From a virus: a stretch of 27,930 bases of DNA. The notes below the pieces were generated by a model. That model worked only from the letters and a program-made list of their open reading frames with translations, did not search any database and had not been told where the DNA came from. Below, in pieces: positions 7,327-14,150 of the stretch. The DNA is taken from positions 1-27,930 of the IMG/VR virus record IMGVR_UViG_3300032116_001060, one strand, 5' to 3'. How positions within the stretch are numbered: the first letter of the stretch is position 1; every line of letters starts with the position of its first letter. Both the position numbers and the translations under genes were made by a program.

Positions 7327-7340
7327 TCTTTCTTCTTTTT
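7312..7340. terminator. Candidate bidirectional terminator at convergent gene ends
   Basis: A perfect 10-bp inverted repeat, AAAGAAGAAA (7312-7321) and TTTCTTCTTT (7329-7338), flanks a 7-base loop containing the palindrome ACTAGT. T-rich sequence follows on the + strand. It sits exactly where the + strand fibre operon and the - strand operon meet. The stem is mostly A-T, so stability is modest and function is uncertain. Both arms lie partly in coding sequence. Confidence 0.4.
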
Positions 7341-7808
7341 CTTCTCGTTTTCAGATTTCTTACGAGAAGCATGATACGCGGTAACTGCGTTAGCACTAGT
7401 GCGACTTCTCCACGTAAACTCGCACTCCGAGCACTGCACAAGTTTCATTGTCGTCCATCGGCCGCCTTCAGGCGATGGCGCAACAATCACCGACAACTTG
7501 ACTGGTCGAGCACCGCAGTACGGGCAGTTGGGAAACCGAGTGCGTCTGATCTCTTTGCCTTCGTGAGACAGCGACAGGGTGCGTCTAATTTCTGCCTCGT
7601 CTTTTCCACCCCAGACTCCCCAGATCTCTTTGTTCTCGAGAGCGTACTTTAGGCATTCCTTACGAACGTCACATTGGAAGCACAGATTTCTAGCATCATA
7701 TTTTTCTCTTGGTACCGCAGAGAAAAAGTACGACGACATGTGCTTGTTGCTACGTTTACCGCATTCAGCTTCGTCCATCCACTCGAAGTCGCCTACACCT
7801 TTTGGCAT
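7323..7808 (-). CDS. WhiB-family transcriptional regulator with extra zinc-ribbon-like tail
   Basis: 161 aa. The WhiB domain is complete: C16, C43-x2-C46 and C52, the four Fe-S cluster ligands, followed by the GVWGG turn (residues 64-68) and a basic stretch (EIRRTLSLS). WhiB proteins act with the principal sigma factor and are restricted to actinobacteria and their phages. Unusually, residues 95-129 add a second Cys set (C95-P-Y-C98 and C126-S-E-C129) resembling a zinc ribbon, then a very basic lysine-rich end (KKKKKD). Typical phage WhiB proteins are about 80-120 aa, so this one is long. A GGAG sequence five bases before the ATG supports the start. The gene overlaps the upstream gene by 16 bases; its stop TAG shares CTAG with the convergent gene. 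Confidence 0.88.
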   Translation of the reverse strand: MPKGVGDFEWMDEAECGKRSNKHMSSYFFSAVPREKYDARNLCFQCDVRKECLKYALENKEIWGVWGGKDEAEIRRTLSLSHEGKEIRRTRFPNCPYCGARPVKLSVIVAPSPEGGRWTTMKLVQCSECEFTWRSRTSANAVTAYHASRKKSENEKKKKKD

Positions 7809-8167
7809 TGAATCTCCACCCAGGTCACCTCGAGAACTTCGTCAACGTCATCTCCGTCGCGTGTCTCGCCGTCCTGGGCGCAGATTGTCATGTCGGTGTC
7901 ACCGTCTACACAGCCGGCGTAGCCGAGCATAGCGATAGCGCCGTCTAAAAGTTTGTATCCTTCACCAAGAGAAACGGCAATCCCGTCTCTCTGAAGCGCA
8001 GATGCAAGAGCTCTTTTTACTACGTCGTTCTCGAGATCAACGTGCCCAACGGTGTAAAACGTTGTTAGATCTCTGTCAAAAGAGTCATAGTCTTCCCCAG
8101 ACCATTCGACCCAGAGAGATTCACCAATTCTAGAATCTTTCATAGTAGAAAGATTGTATCTTGTCAC
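7793..8167 (-). CDS. Hypothetical acidic protein
   Basis: 124 aa from GTG at 8167, or 116 aa from ATG at 8143 (MKDSRIGESLWVEW); neither has a clear ribosome-binding site. A TACAAT sequence just upstream of the ATG (8158-8153, - strand) could be a -10 box producing a leaderless transcript from the ATG. The protein is rich in Asp/Glu and includes LGEGYKLLDGAIAMLGYAG and a DGDTDMTICAQDGETRDGDD segment. No family is recognised. It is the gene just before whiB in the same transcript and overlaps it by 16 bases, so it may be co-regulated with it. Confidence 0.6.
   Translation of the reverse strand: MTRYNLSTMKDSRIGESLWVEWSGEDYDSFDRDLTTFYTVGHVDLENDVVKRALASALQRDGIAVSLGEGYKLLDGAIAMLGYAGCVDGDTDMTICAQDGETRDGDDVDEVLEVTWVEIQCQKV
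8134..8155. promoter_or_regulatory. Inverted repeat over a start codon; candidate operator or -10 region
   Basis: AATCTTTC (8134-8141) and GAAAGATT (8148-8155) form a perfect 8-bp inverted repeat with a 6-base spacer. On the - strand it overlaps the ATG at 8143 and a TACAAT -10-like hexamer (8158-8153). This could be a repressor operator or an RNA hairpin hiding the start. Seen directly; function is inference. Confidence 0.35.
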
Positions 8168-8245
8168 GCGACGTAAGCGCGGTAATCTTGGCAGGATTAT
8201 CTATGTTAGCGGACGAGACGCTGAATTAGAGGCCTTCTACAGGGT

Positions 8246-8758
8246 TCAAGCCACTACTACGTAGCCGTCTTGGTGCGGCCACAGGTACTCGTACCCCGGA
8301 GGGCATGTTCCAGTGTCTTCTGGCCACTTGAACTGCGAATACCATTCGTAGTTCTTGTTCAGTAGCGCGACACGGTGAGTTGAGCACAGGTTCTCAAAGT
8401 ACGTACGGTCATGCATCCACAACGGCAACGTAATGTCACTAGATATTCTACCAAGTGACACAGCGGTGTCGTAGGTACGTAGTGTCTTCTCGAGGAGCGT
8501 AGACTTGTACCCACGAGACCGCCACTCAAAGTACGTAGCCGTGATGTAGGAGACAAGTAGCGTCTCATGCCCTCGCCACATCTTGACTACAGGGTGACTT
8601 GACCAGCCTTTTGGCGCACGGTCGTTGCCGTCGGGGTCAAGCCCGCACATATTGAGAAGACATTGCCACGCCTCAAGGGTCTGCTTGTGCAGGCGCTTGT
8701 TGTCAAGCACCGCGGCCGTTTCTTCAAACGAATTTGTAGATACAAGAAAAGATTGCAT
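8246..8758 (-). CDS. MSMEG_6728-type protein, pyrimidine-dimer glycosylase-related (Pyr_excise-like)
   Basis: 170 aa. It opens MQSFLVSTNSFEETAAVLDN, followed by K-R-L-x-K-Q-x-L-E-A-x-Q, then H-P-V-V-K-M-W-R-G-H-E, Y-I-T-A-T-Y-F-E-W-R-S-R-G-Y. This matches the widespread actinobacterial MSMEG_6728 family, related by sequence to T4 endonuclease V-type pyrimidine dimer DNA glycosylases. Activity of this branch is not established to my knowledge, so the call is to family only. Start ATG is preceded by ACGGAGTG and an extended -10 promoter about 30 bases upstream. It is separate from its neighbours (78 and 74 bases), hence likely its own transcription unit. A base-excision role would fit a phage with unusual bases. 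Confidence 0.65.
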   Translation of the reverse strand: MQSFLVSTNSFEETAAVLDNKRLHKQTLEAWQCLLNMCGLDPDGNDRAPKGWSSHPVVKMWRGHETLLVSYITATYFEWRSRGYKSTLLEKTLRTYDTAVSLGRISSDITLPLWMHDRTYFENLCSTHRVALLNKNYEWYSQFKWPEDTGTCPPGYEYLWPHQDGYVVVA

Positions 8759-8787
8759 GAGTCACTCCGTCACTGTTTAGAACAATG

Positions 8788-8796
8788 ATTATATCA
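8788..8796 (-). promoter_or_regulatory. Extended -10 promoter for the gene at 8246-8758
   Basis: On the - strand the sequence reads TGATATAAT, a perfect TATAAT with the TG extended element. It is 30 bases upstream of the ATG at 8758. A -35 box is weak (CACAAG or TCACAA at suitable spacing), as is usual for extended -10 promoters. Predicted transcript start near 8781. Confidence 0.6.
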
Positions 8797-8832
8797 GGAC
8801 GGCGGAAAATCTTGTGACACACGCTTTTTATG

Positions 8833-10074
8833 TTATTCTTGGTAGAAGTTCTTCTTCACGAAGTTGCGGCTAAAGCCCTTGTCAGTGTCCAAAAGCCATT
8901 CGCGTTCGCCGATCAACTCACCCTGCGGGCCGTTTGGTTGACCTTCTAAAGCCGCCGCCGTTGCTTGACCGATCCATGTCGCCGCCTGGACGGCCACTGC
9001 CTTGCCCCACGTGGCCCCAAGAGCCGAGTAGTTGTTGACACTGACAAATTCCCAATTGTCGGGCAGACCTTGAATTCTAGCGGCTTCTCTGTGCGTGATA
9101 CGGCGCGGCTGTGTCGGGTGCACGATGTGATCAAGAGCACTGCCTGTCATAACGTGACAGAACGAGTTCGCGTCCCAACGAGCCGGAAGCGAGAAACCCA
9201 TGTAGAAGTCGTTTAGACGAATCTTCTCTTCCTTGGTGGCCCATGACTGCGGGAACGTGTTGTTGTTCTTCTCGACAGCCTCTTTAAGAGCAACGTTCAG
9301 CGCGGCCATAGGCTTCCAACCTTCGTTACCGAGAATGTCGAAGATCTCTTGGATTCTCTGCGACTCGAGGTTTGTTCTATTCATGTGGCCGTCGACGTAG
9401 CCGTCTTCATTTCTTAGATCAGCAACAAACTTCGACGGTTCAGCGTTGTACTTCTGTCTGTTCCACGTGATTTCAAGGTTCTCGAGATCTCCGATGACGT
9501 CGATCATCTTTGGCATTTCCTTCGGCATTTCAGCGTGCGCGCCGAAAGGCATACCGCTTTCGACAGCCACCCAGAAGTAGCGCATGCGGTACGAGAATCC
9601 ACCGACCATTAGATTGTTGTGCTTAACGTGATACAGGTCGTATTTCTTACCGGAGAGCTCTTCGAGCATGTCGCGGTATTGATTCATCACGGCTCGGCCT
9701 TGCGTATACGCCTGCTGCACGCACTCAAACACGACCATCTTTGGTTTGATCCGGGCAGCGTACTTCATGAACGCACGCGTGTGCTCGTGGGCCTTAGCGT
9801 CGGGGCCACGGTTCGCTGGGCCAGACCACAGCGACCAACCAGAGCATGGCGGGCAACCAAGAACAACGTCAGCGCTCGTGTCAGGCCAATCGTTTGGGTC
9901 TTCAGAGAAGAACGACGTCCATTGTTCGCCAAGGTGTTTTCTATTCACCTCGGCAACCGGGTTACCAAAGTTAAGAGTGCCCGTTCGGACCGTCATATCG
10001 AGTCCGGATCTCACGAACCCGAGGCTCATAAAGCCAGCAAGACCGTTGCAGTCAATGAAGGTGGGATTGCTCAT
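8833..10074 (-). CDS. DNA cytosine-C5 methyltransferase-like protein
   Basis: 413 aa. Motif I FIDCNGLAGFMSLGF (residues 6-20) binds AdoMet; motif IV V-L-G-C-P-P-C77-S gives the catalytic cysteine. Motif VI is VFECV (E117), with Cys where most enzymes have Asn (ENV). Motif VIII is SYRMRYFWVA, lacking the usual leading Gln. Motifs IX-X are RITHREAARIQGLPDNWEF and GATWGKAVAVQAATWIG. The order and spacing fit a C5-MTase with a target-recognition region around residues 180-320. No restriction endonuclease lies nearby, so it is an orphan enzyme. It may protect phage DNA or supply 5-methylcytosine for further modification. GAGGAAC precedes the ATG. The protein is divergent enough that activity should be tested. 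Confidence 0.75.
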   Translation of the reverse strand: MSNPTFIDCNGLAGFMSLGFVRSGLDMTVRTGTLNFGNPVAEVNRKHLGEQWTSFFSEDPNDWPDTSADVVLGCPPCSGWSLWSGPANRGPDAKAHEHTRAFMKYAARIKPKMVVFECVQQAYTQGRAVMNQYRDMLEELSGKKYDLYHVKHNNLMVGGFSYRMRYFWVAVESGMPFGAHAEMPKEMPKMIDVIGDLENLEITWNRQKYNAEPSKFVADLRNEDGYVDGHMNRTNLESQRIQEIFDILGNEGWKPMAALNVALKEAVEKNNNTFPQSWATKEEKIRLNDFYMGFSLPARWDANSFCHVMTGSALDHIVHPTQPRRITHREAARIQGLPDNWEFVSVNNYSALGATWGKAVAVQAATWIGQATAAALEGQPNGPQGELIGEREWLLDTDKGFSRNFVKKNFYQE

Positions 10075-10121
10075 TGTTGTTCCTCGTTGTTGTCCAATGC
10101 GATGATAAACACTAACACGTA

Positions 10122-10418
10122 TTACTTACTGACCTGACCTTTTAGACCGACTTCGTAGCCGCATGCGGCGTACCCTGCAATGTCGGTCCATGTGTCTGGT
10201 TGAAACCCTGAGTTGGAAGCATAGCGAGCGATCTTTACAGCAACCATCGCCATGGCAACGTCCTCGTTAGTGAATTCTCTACCAAAGAGTACGCCCCAGA
10301 TCTTGGCTATTCTTCCAAAGTTATCTTCAGGTCCGCCGTATTGAGTGTCTCGTTGCCCAGAAATGATCTTCGCCGCTGTTTCAAGCATCTCCTGCCGAGG
10401 ACTTTTTTCGTTTTTCAT
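10122..10418 (-). CDS. DUF6378-type phage protein
   Basis: 98 aa. The sequence R-D-T-Q-Y-G-G-P-E-D-N-F-x-R-I-A-x-I-W, then TNEDVAMAMVAVKIAR and T-W-T-D-I-A-G-Y-A-A-C-G-Y, is the conserved core of the DUF6378 family common in phages. Function is unknown; the all-alpha pattern with acidic residues loosely resembles MazG-type folds, but I would not assign an activity. It overlaps the upstream gene by four bases (ATGA) and is the last gene before the methyltransferase, 47 bases away. Confidence 0.7.
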   Translation of the reverse strand: MKNEKSPRQEMLETAAKIISGQRDTQYGGPEDNFGRIAKIWGVLFGREFTNEDVAMAMVAVKIARYASNSGFQPDTWTDIAGYAACGYEVGLKGQVSK

Positions 10419-10615
10419 GCCTTAGCTCTCGCGATCAACGTAGCAAGATAGAACTCCGAGTCCGGGTCATCACCAGGCTGAGAAATGTGTATCTCTGAGT
10501 CAAACGGAATGACAGCCGACGGGTCTTGAATGAACTCCGACCACTTACTTGTAAGTGACTCATGAATCTCTTCAAAGGTTCTACCGGTGCACTTCATCTC
10601 AATGTTAAGTCTCAT
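10415..10615 (-). CDS. Hypothetical protein (66 aa)
   Basis: A short protein starting MRLNIEMKCTGRTFEEIHES, with an amphipathic helix (FEEIHESLTSKWSEFI) and a C-terminal strand or helix EFYLATLIARAKA. No family recognised. Tight packing (two bases from the upstream gene, four-base overlap with the downstream one) and good codon phase support translation. Part of a run of small genes between the MazG-like gene and the methyltransferase. Confidence 0.6.
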   Translation of the reverse strand: MRLNIEMKCTGRTFEEIHESLTSKWSEFIQDPSAVIPFDSEIHISQPGDDPDSEFYLATLIARAKA

Positions 10616-10617
10616 GT

Positions 10618-10818
10618 CTACTCCTCGTACTCGCTGAGATCTTCGAACTCTGCCTTTATCCCGTAACCGACGCGTTGATACAAAAGACCACCGTCTACAA
10701 AAATGCCGGTATCTGAGTCGTCAGGGCAGACACATCTAACAAAATCGTGCCTATGCACAGACTCAATTACCTTGCCGCACGTTAAACACTTAAGAGCGTT
10801 ACGAACTAGCTTCGCCAT
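10618..10818 (-). CDS. Small zinc-finger-like protein (DUF7695-type)
   Basis: 66 aa. CLTCGKVIESVHRHDFVRC-x-C provides two Cys pairs and histidines, then IFVDGGLLYQRVGYG. The pattern A-L-K-C-x-x-C-G-x-x-I-E-S-x-H-R-H-D-F and V-D-G-G-x-x-Y-x-R matches a small family (DUF7695) frequent in phages and firmicutes. Likely binds zinc; function unknown. The start overlaps the upstream gene by 20 bases. Confidence 0.65.
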   Translation of the reverse strand: MAKLVRNALKCLTCGKVIESVHRHDFVRCVCPDDSDTGIFVDGGLLYQRVGYGIKAEFEDLSEYEE

Positions 10819-11188
10819 TTAGAAGTTTCTCCCTGTCTACAACTTCAAATCCCGGTGGCGCAATAGCTGGACTCAGCGTTCTATACCAGCCTCGCTTCAC
10901 CATCAACACTCCAGGTTCACCAGATATTTCGCACGTAGACCAGGCCACCTGCTCGTATCGAGCTACTACATCGTTCATCACGCGCCAGTGCTCCGTCTTA
11001 GTGTTGAAGTAGTATCTAAGGCCGCCAAACTTTTCCTTGATCTGCTGTATCGTGTAATCTGGGTCGATCTTCGACAGCTCTACGTCGATCGCGGCGATAA
11101 TAGCGTGCCACCCCGGCTCACAGTCAATTCTTCTTGACCAGTCCGGTTCAAATCTTTCAAGAACTGCTGAAAGATCTACGGTGCTCAT
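10799..11188 (-). CDS. Hypothetical phage protein (129 aa)
   Basis: Contains CEPGWHAIIAAIDVELSKID, then QQIKEKFGGLRYYFNTKTEH and a later STCEISGEPGVLMVKRGWYR-T-L segment. The combination G-W-x-x-I-I ... K-E-K-F-G-G-L-R-[FY]-Y ... T-C-E-x-[CS]-G-x-P-G recurs in uncharacterised phage and bacterial proteins, often with Cys where this one has Ser. No enzymatic motif is visible. One base separates it from the upstream gene; it overlaps the zinc-finger gene downstream. Confidence 0.65.
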   Translation of the reverse strand: MSTVDLSAVLERFEPDWSRRIDCEPGWHAIIAAIDVELSKIDPDYTIQQIKEKFGGLRYYFNTKTEHWRVMNDVVARYEQVAWSTCEISGEPGVLMVKRGWYRTLSPAIAPPGFEVVDREKLLNGEASS

Positions 11189-11189
11189 G

Positions 11190-11426
11190 CTATATCGCCG
11201 CTATCTTCTTCTCTAGTTTGTACGCTGGGTGTCTAGCAGAGTGTATGTGCGGCGTCTTATAGTCTATCGTGGTCACGTAGATATCGCCGTCCTTGATATC
11301 TACAACCTTAACAAGTCGGCCGTTATGAAGTCTGCCAGCATCGGTTTTGTATGCGTCTTTTTTCACTCTTAAGACGTCGTCAACGTTCACGTCGAGAGCC
11401 GACGCATCTTCCCATAGATCATTCAT
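11190..11426 (-). CDS. Hypothetical protein (78 aa)
   Basis: I prefer the ATG at 11426 (MNDLWEDASALDVNVDDVLR) because it overlaps the stop of the MazG-like gene in an ATGA arrangement, like most junctions here. An in-frame start at 11471 would add 15 residues but force a 49-base overlap. The C-terminal half (GRLVKVVDIKDGDIYVTTID) looks like a small beta-barrel, perhaps SH3-like or KOW-like. No family recognised. Confidence 0.6.
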   Translation of the reverse strand: MNDLWEDASALDVNVDDVLRVKKDAYKTDAGRLHNGRLVKVVDIKDGDIYVTTIDYKTPHIHSARHPAYKLEKKIAAI

Positions 11427-11908
11427 GAACCACCGCCAGTGCTCCGTTGAGGGCAAGACGACTCGAGACACGCGTCCACGTCGTAGTCGTCAAGAGCTCT
11501 GAAGCACGCGGTGCACTTGACACCACTGTCAAGAACTCGATAGCCGTTCTTTTGTCTATCAGCATTCTTCTGCATCTTAGCAAGATACTCGCGATCAAGC
11601 TCATCGTCCGTGGCCCCTGCGGCGCACAGGATGTTCGCTACAAAGTGCAGAACATCAACGCATTCCTTGAGGATCTCGTGACGGTCGGCATACGGGTCGT
11701 CGTGCTGCCACGGCTTCCATGAGATAGCCTTACGCACCTCGGCAAGCTCGTCGTCGATGGCAAGCATATTCCATCGGATGTACTCGATGAGGGTTCTTAG
11801 GTCGTCATGCTCGTCGCTATGGAACGACGCGTAGTCGACGTTGTACACATCCGTCTGTAGTTGACGTGTCTTTTCCAGCCATTTACCAAATAGCACGTTG
11901 TCTGCCAT
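11423..11908 (-). CDS. MazG-like / all-alpha NTP pyrophosphohydrolase with Cys-rich tail
   Basis: 161 aa. Residues 1-125 are helical, with E54-L-A-E57 and K-E82-C-V-D85 giving the ExxE ... ExxD metal-binding arrangement of all-alpha NTP pyrophosphohydrolases (MazG, dUTPase_2, dCTPase). HFVANILCAAGATDDELDRE and K-N-x-x-R-Q-x-N-G-Y are characteristic phage MazG-like segments. The tail carries C132-x2-C135 and C147/C152, a possible zinc knuckle. Substrate cannot be told from sequence; candidates are dUTP, dCTP or a noncanonical dNTP. It overlaps the glycosyltransferase-like gene upstream by 26 bases, which ties it to the modification genes and makes a dCTP-removing role, analogous to T4 gp56, attractive but unproven. 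Confidence 0.7.
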   Translation of the reverse strand: MADNVLFGKWLEKTRQLQTDVYNVDYASFHSDEHDDLRTLIEYIRWNMLAIDDELAEVRKAISWKPWQHDDPYADRHEILKECVDVLHFVANILCAAGATDDELDREYLAKMQKNADRQKNGYRVLDSGVKCTACFRALDDYDVDACLESSCPQRSTGGGS

Positions 11909-12917
11909 GACCTAATCCATTCTTCAGTGTCTGTAGTGCGTCTTGCCTGCTGGCAAGAGCGGCGATGTATCTTTTGCGTTGGTCTACGGAAAGTTCGTAG
12001 ATGTCAACGTAATCCATTTCCTCTACGTTTGCCGGCAGTAACGACCACGAATCTCCAAGAATGGACGTAATTTTCCAGTCACTTACCACCGGCGTGTCGT
12101 TGTTTAGAGCTTGCGACATTCTGTAGCTCCACCACAGCGTCCCGTCGTCTTGCGGACTGACGATCGCGCCTGATGAGCGTACTATTAGTTTTTCTACGTC
12201 TGAGTCTGTCGACAGTCTGTTGCTTTTCATCTCAACGACCTCGTGGCCAAGGGTATTTTTAAGTGACCTAAACCATTTTGCCTTTGAGTTGTCGACGGTC
12301 CAATACCCACCACGCGCCTTAGGCACCGTGTTCAACTCGGTGTTAAGAAGAAATGAGTCGATCTGAACACCTTGGACTACGTCACGCGTCGCGCCGAATA
12401 ATTGGCTTTCAACGTTTTCATTAGAGGTGAACGGCGTCGACGGGTACAGCGTTGTGTAGACCCAACCTGTCGCCAGCGCCTGTGCGCCTGCGATCACCGA
12501 TGCCATGATCTTACGGTTGCCTGCAACGTCGGCATATTGTTTTCTAGCCGCGTAGAAAGGCTTGACGATGTCTTCGGGCTTTCTATCTATAGCACGAAGG
12601 CTTGCCGCGATCTTCGCCGGTTCCGGCGCGTCAACAAATAGTGCAAGACTGCCGTCGTCCTTCAACAGGTTGATCATGTGAAGAACGCCGTACGCCTTGT
12701 TTGCAGTAAGACTTAGCATCGGAGCGACGCCAAGTAGAACGTGGTCGTACTGATCTAGGTCACTTTTCTTCAGTAGAACGCTCGGTTCTATGAAGTGAAC
12801 AGCGACACCGCTGTCCTTTAGTTCGGACGCGACAACGCCTATGAAGCTTGCCTTGCTATGGAATGATCGGTACGACGACTGCGACGCGGTCATACCTGAG
12901 ATAGCGATTGACTTCAT
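11883..12917 (-). CDS. Glycosyltransferase-like protein (GT-B type), second of a tandem pair
   Basis: 344 aa from the ATG at 12917, which overlaps the TGA of the preceding gene (TGATG). The sequence is alignable end to end with the neighbour at 12917-14125: an N-terminal strand SIAISGMTAS, a Y-D-H-V-L-L-G-V-A-P-M-x-S-L segment (57-70), LFVDAPEP (93-100), and a C-terminal SPQDDGTLWWSYRMSQALNN followed by V-V-S-D. The last segment resembles the acceptor/donor region of T4 beta-glucosyltransferase-type enzymes (S/G ... RxxxxxxA ... V-x-x-D). I infer a GT-B fold nucleotide-sugar transferase, perhaps acting on modified DNA bases. The DxW of its partner is changed here (V-D-A-P), so the two may differ in donor or one may be inactive. 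Confidence 0.55.
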   Translation of the reverse strand: MKSIAISGMTASQSSYRSFHSKASFIGVVASELKDSGVAVHFIEPSVLLKKSDLDQYDHVLLGVAPMLSLTANKAYGVLHMINLLKDDGSLALFVDAPEPAKIAASLRAIDRKPEDIVKPFYAARKQYADVAGNRKIMASVIAGAQALATGWVYTTLYPSTPFTSNENVESQLFGATRDVVQGVQIDSFLLNTELNTVPKARGGYWTVDNSKAKWFRSLKNTLGHEVVEMKSNRLSTDSDVEKLIVRSSGAIVSPQDDGTLWWSYRMSQALNNDTPVVSDWKITSILGDSWSLLPANVEEMDYVDIYELSVDQRKRYIAALASRQDALQTLKNGLGHGRQRAIW

Positions 12918-14125
12918 CACCTGCTACCGTCTGGGTTTATCCTCAGTCCCTTGTCTTCATTCAACGCACGGTGCACGATCCTATTGCAGTGTTCAACAAA
13001 CGAATCATACGTGGGCATGTGAGCACGCAAGGCATCGGATTGCGCGTTAGCAGCGCCGGCAAGATCGTCGTCGGACATCGACTCAACCTGCTTGATCGTC
13101 AACGAGTACGGTGCGCCAAGCGGCTTGCCTTCACCCTTGTCGGTGACAAGAATTGACTTTACACGAGCGGCGTACATGAACCGGCTTCTCCACCAACCGC
13201 AGCCAGCGTGCGGGTACGGCGGAGAAAGAATGCCCCAATGTTCGTTGTAGAACGAAAGCACGTCTTCCTCTGTGTCAAAACGCTGTCCGCCAAACTTTCT
13301 GATGAGTTTGCGGCTACCGACGATCTCTACAGGCCATTCAGGGTTTTTCTTTTCGAGCCACGTGTCGTGCGGGACGAGGGCCCCAAGAACCCACGCCTTC
13401 TTCTTTTCAGACGGCGGCATCGGAATAGCTGACGACAGAATATTGAAGATCGTTGAGCTCGGGTCTAGCGCTTCGATCCCTGCCATTTCAGCAGGCATTC
13501 TCTTTCGCACTAGTGACCTGTCGCCGAATGAATACATCGGGCACACTGGTACAAGCCCGTGTGACCAGCGCTCACCGAGAAGAGCCTGGGCGGTTTGTAC
13601 CAATTGGCCTTCGTGCGCCTTGATGTTATCGTCATTGTCGTTGAAGAAGTATCTACCGACAGCACACTTCTTTGCGGCGTCGGGATTAGCAGCAACGATT
13701 CTTTCTAGTGCAGCGTCGGCTTCTGCCTTTGAGAAGTAAGTGGCGTCTTCAGAACCTCGCAGCGCCGAACCAGACAAGAGATACTTGTACAGAATCTCTG
13801 GGTGACGGACTAGCGAGCGGCACGCGTTGAACACGGCTGAAAACTGCCAGTCGTCAAAGAAACCAACAGCCGGGATACCAGAGCTAAGAGCGTACAGCGC
13901 GCCCATAGCGCCCTGTCGGCCGTTAAGAGAGTTTAGTGGGCCGAGGTTTACCCAGATCACGTCATATGACGATAGATCTTCACCTGGCGTGACGCGTCGC
14001 CAATCAACCTGATGGCCAACGCTTTCGAGAGCTTCGACGATCGACGCTGGCACGTCGATCTTTTTGATTGTTCTATGCTCTGTGTTGATCTGAAGAGCAG
14101 TGAACCCTGTCATTAAAATCTTCAT
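12917..14125 (-). CDS. Glycosyltransferase-like protein (GT-B type), first of a tandem pair
   Basis: 402 aa. It starts MKILMTGFTALQINTEHRTI. YDVIWVNLGPLNSL (54-67) and PAVGFFDDWQFSAVF (85-99) follow, then a second Rossmann-like half with WVLGALVPHDTWLEKK and VEIVGSRKLIRKFGG (268-280). The closing GILSPPYPHAGCGWWRSRFM, then A-A-R-V-K-S-I-L-V-T-D (298-329), is the nucleotide-sugar site expected of GT-B enzymes. The gene is homologous to the next one. AAAGGATG upstream of the ATG is a good ribosome-binding site. A strong hairpin lies in the 81-base gap before it. Its position with a MazG-like gene and a cytosine methyltransferase suggests DNA base glycosylation; a cell-surface target cannot be excluded. 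Confidence 0.6.
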   Translation of the reverse strand: MKILMTGFTALQINTEHRTIKKIDVPASIVEALESVGHQVDWRRVTPGEDLSSYDVIWVNLGPLNSLNGRQGAMGALYALSSGIPAVGFFDDWQFSAVFNACRSLVRHPEILYKYLLSGSALRGSEDATYFSKAEADAALERIVAANPDAAKKCAVGRYFFNDNDDNIKAHEGQLVQTAQALLGERWSHGLVPVCPMYSFGDRSLVRKRMPAEMAGIEALDPSSTIFNILSSAIPMPPSEKKKAWVLGALVPHDTWLEKKNPEWPVEIVGSRKLIRKFGGQRFDTEEDVLSFYNEHWGILSPPYPHAGCGWWRSRFMYAARVKSILVTDKGEGKPLGAPYSLTIKQVESMSDDDLAGAANAQSDALRAHMPTYDSFVEHCNRIVHRALNEDKGLRINPDGSR

Positions 14126-14150
14126 TGATTCATCCTTTGTGTGATGCTCA

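Noticed and set aside
8833-10074. Restriction-modification system
   Set aside because: No endonuclease or specificity gene lies beside the methyltransferase; the small neighbours are DUF6378-type and zinc-finger-like proteins.
10075-10121. Promoter before the methyltransferase (TATCAT as -10)
   Set aside because: A 5/6 -10 match exists but no acceptable -35 at 16-18 bases and no TG extension, so the evidence is too weak.
9619-10137. 172-aa + strand open frame opposite the methyltransferase
   Set aside because: Antisense shadow; the - strand frame has ordered methyltransferase motifs over its whole length.
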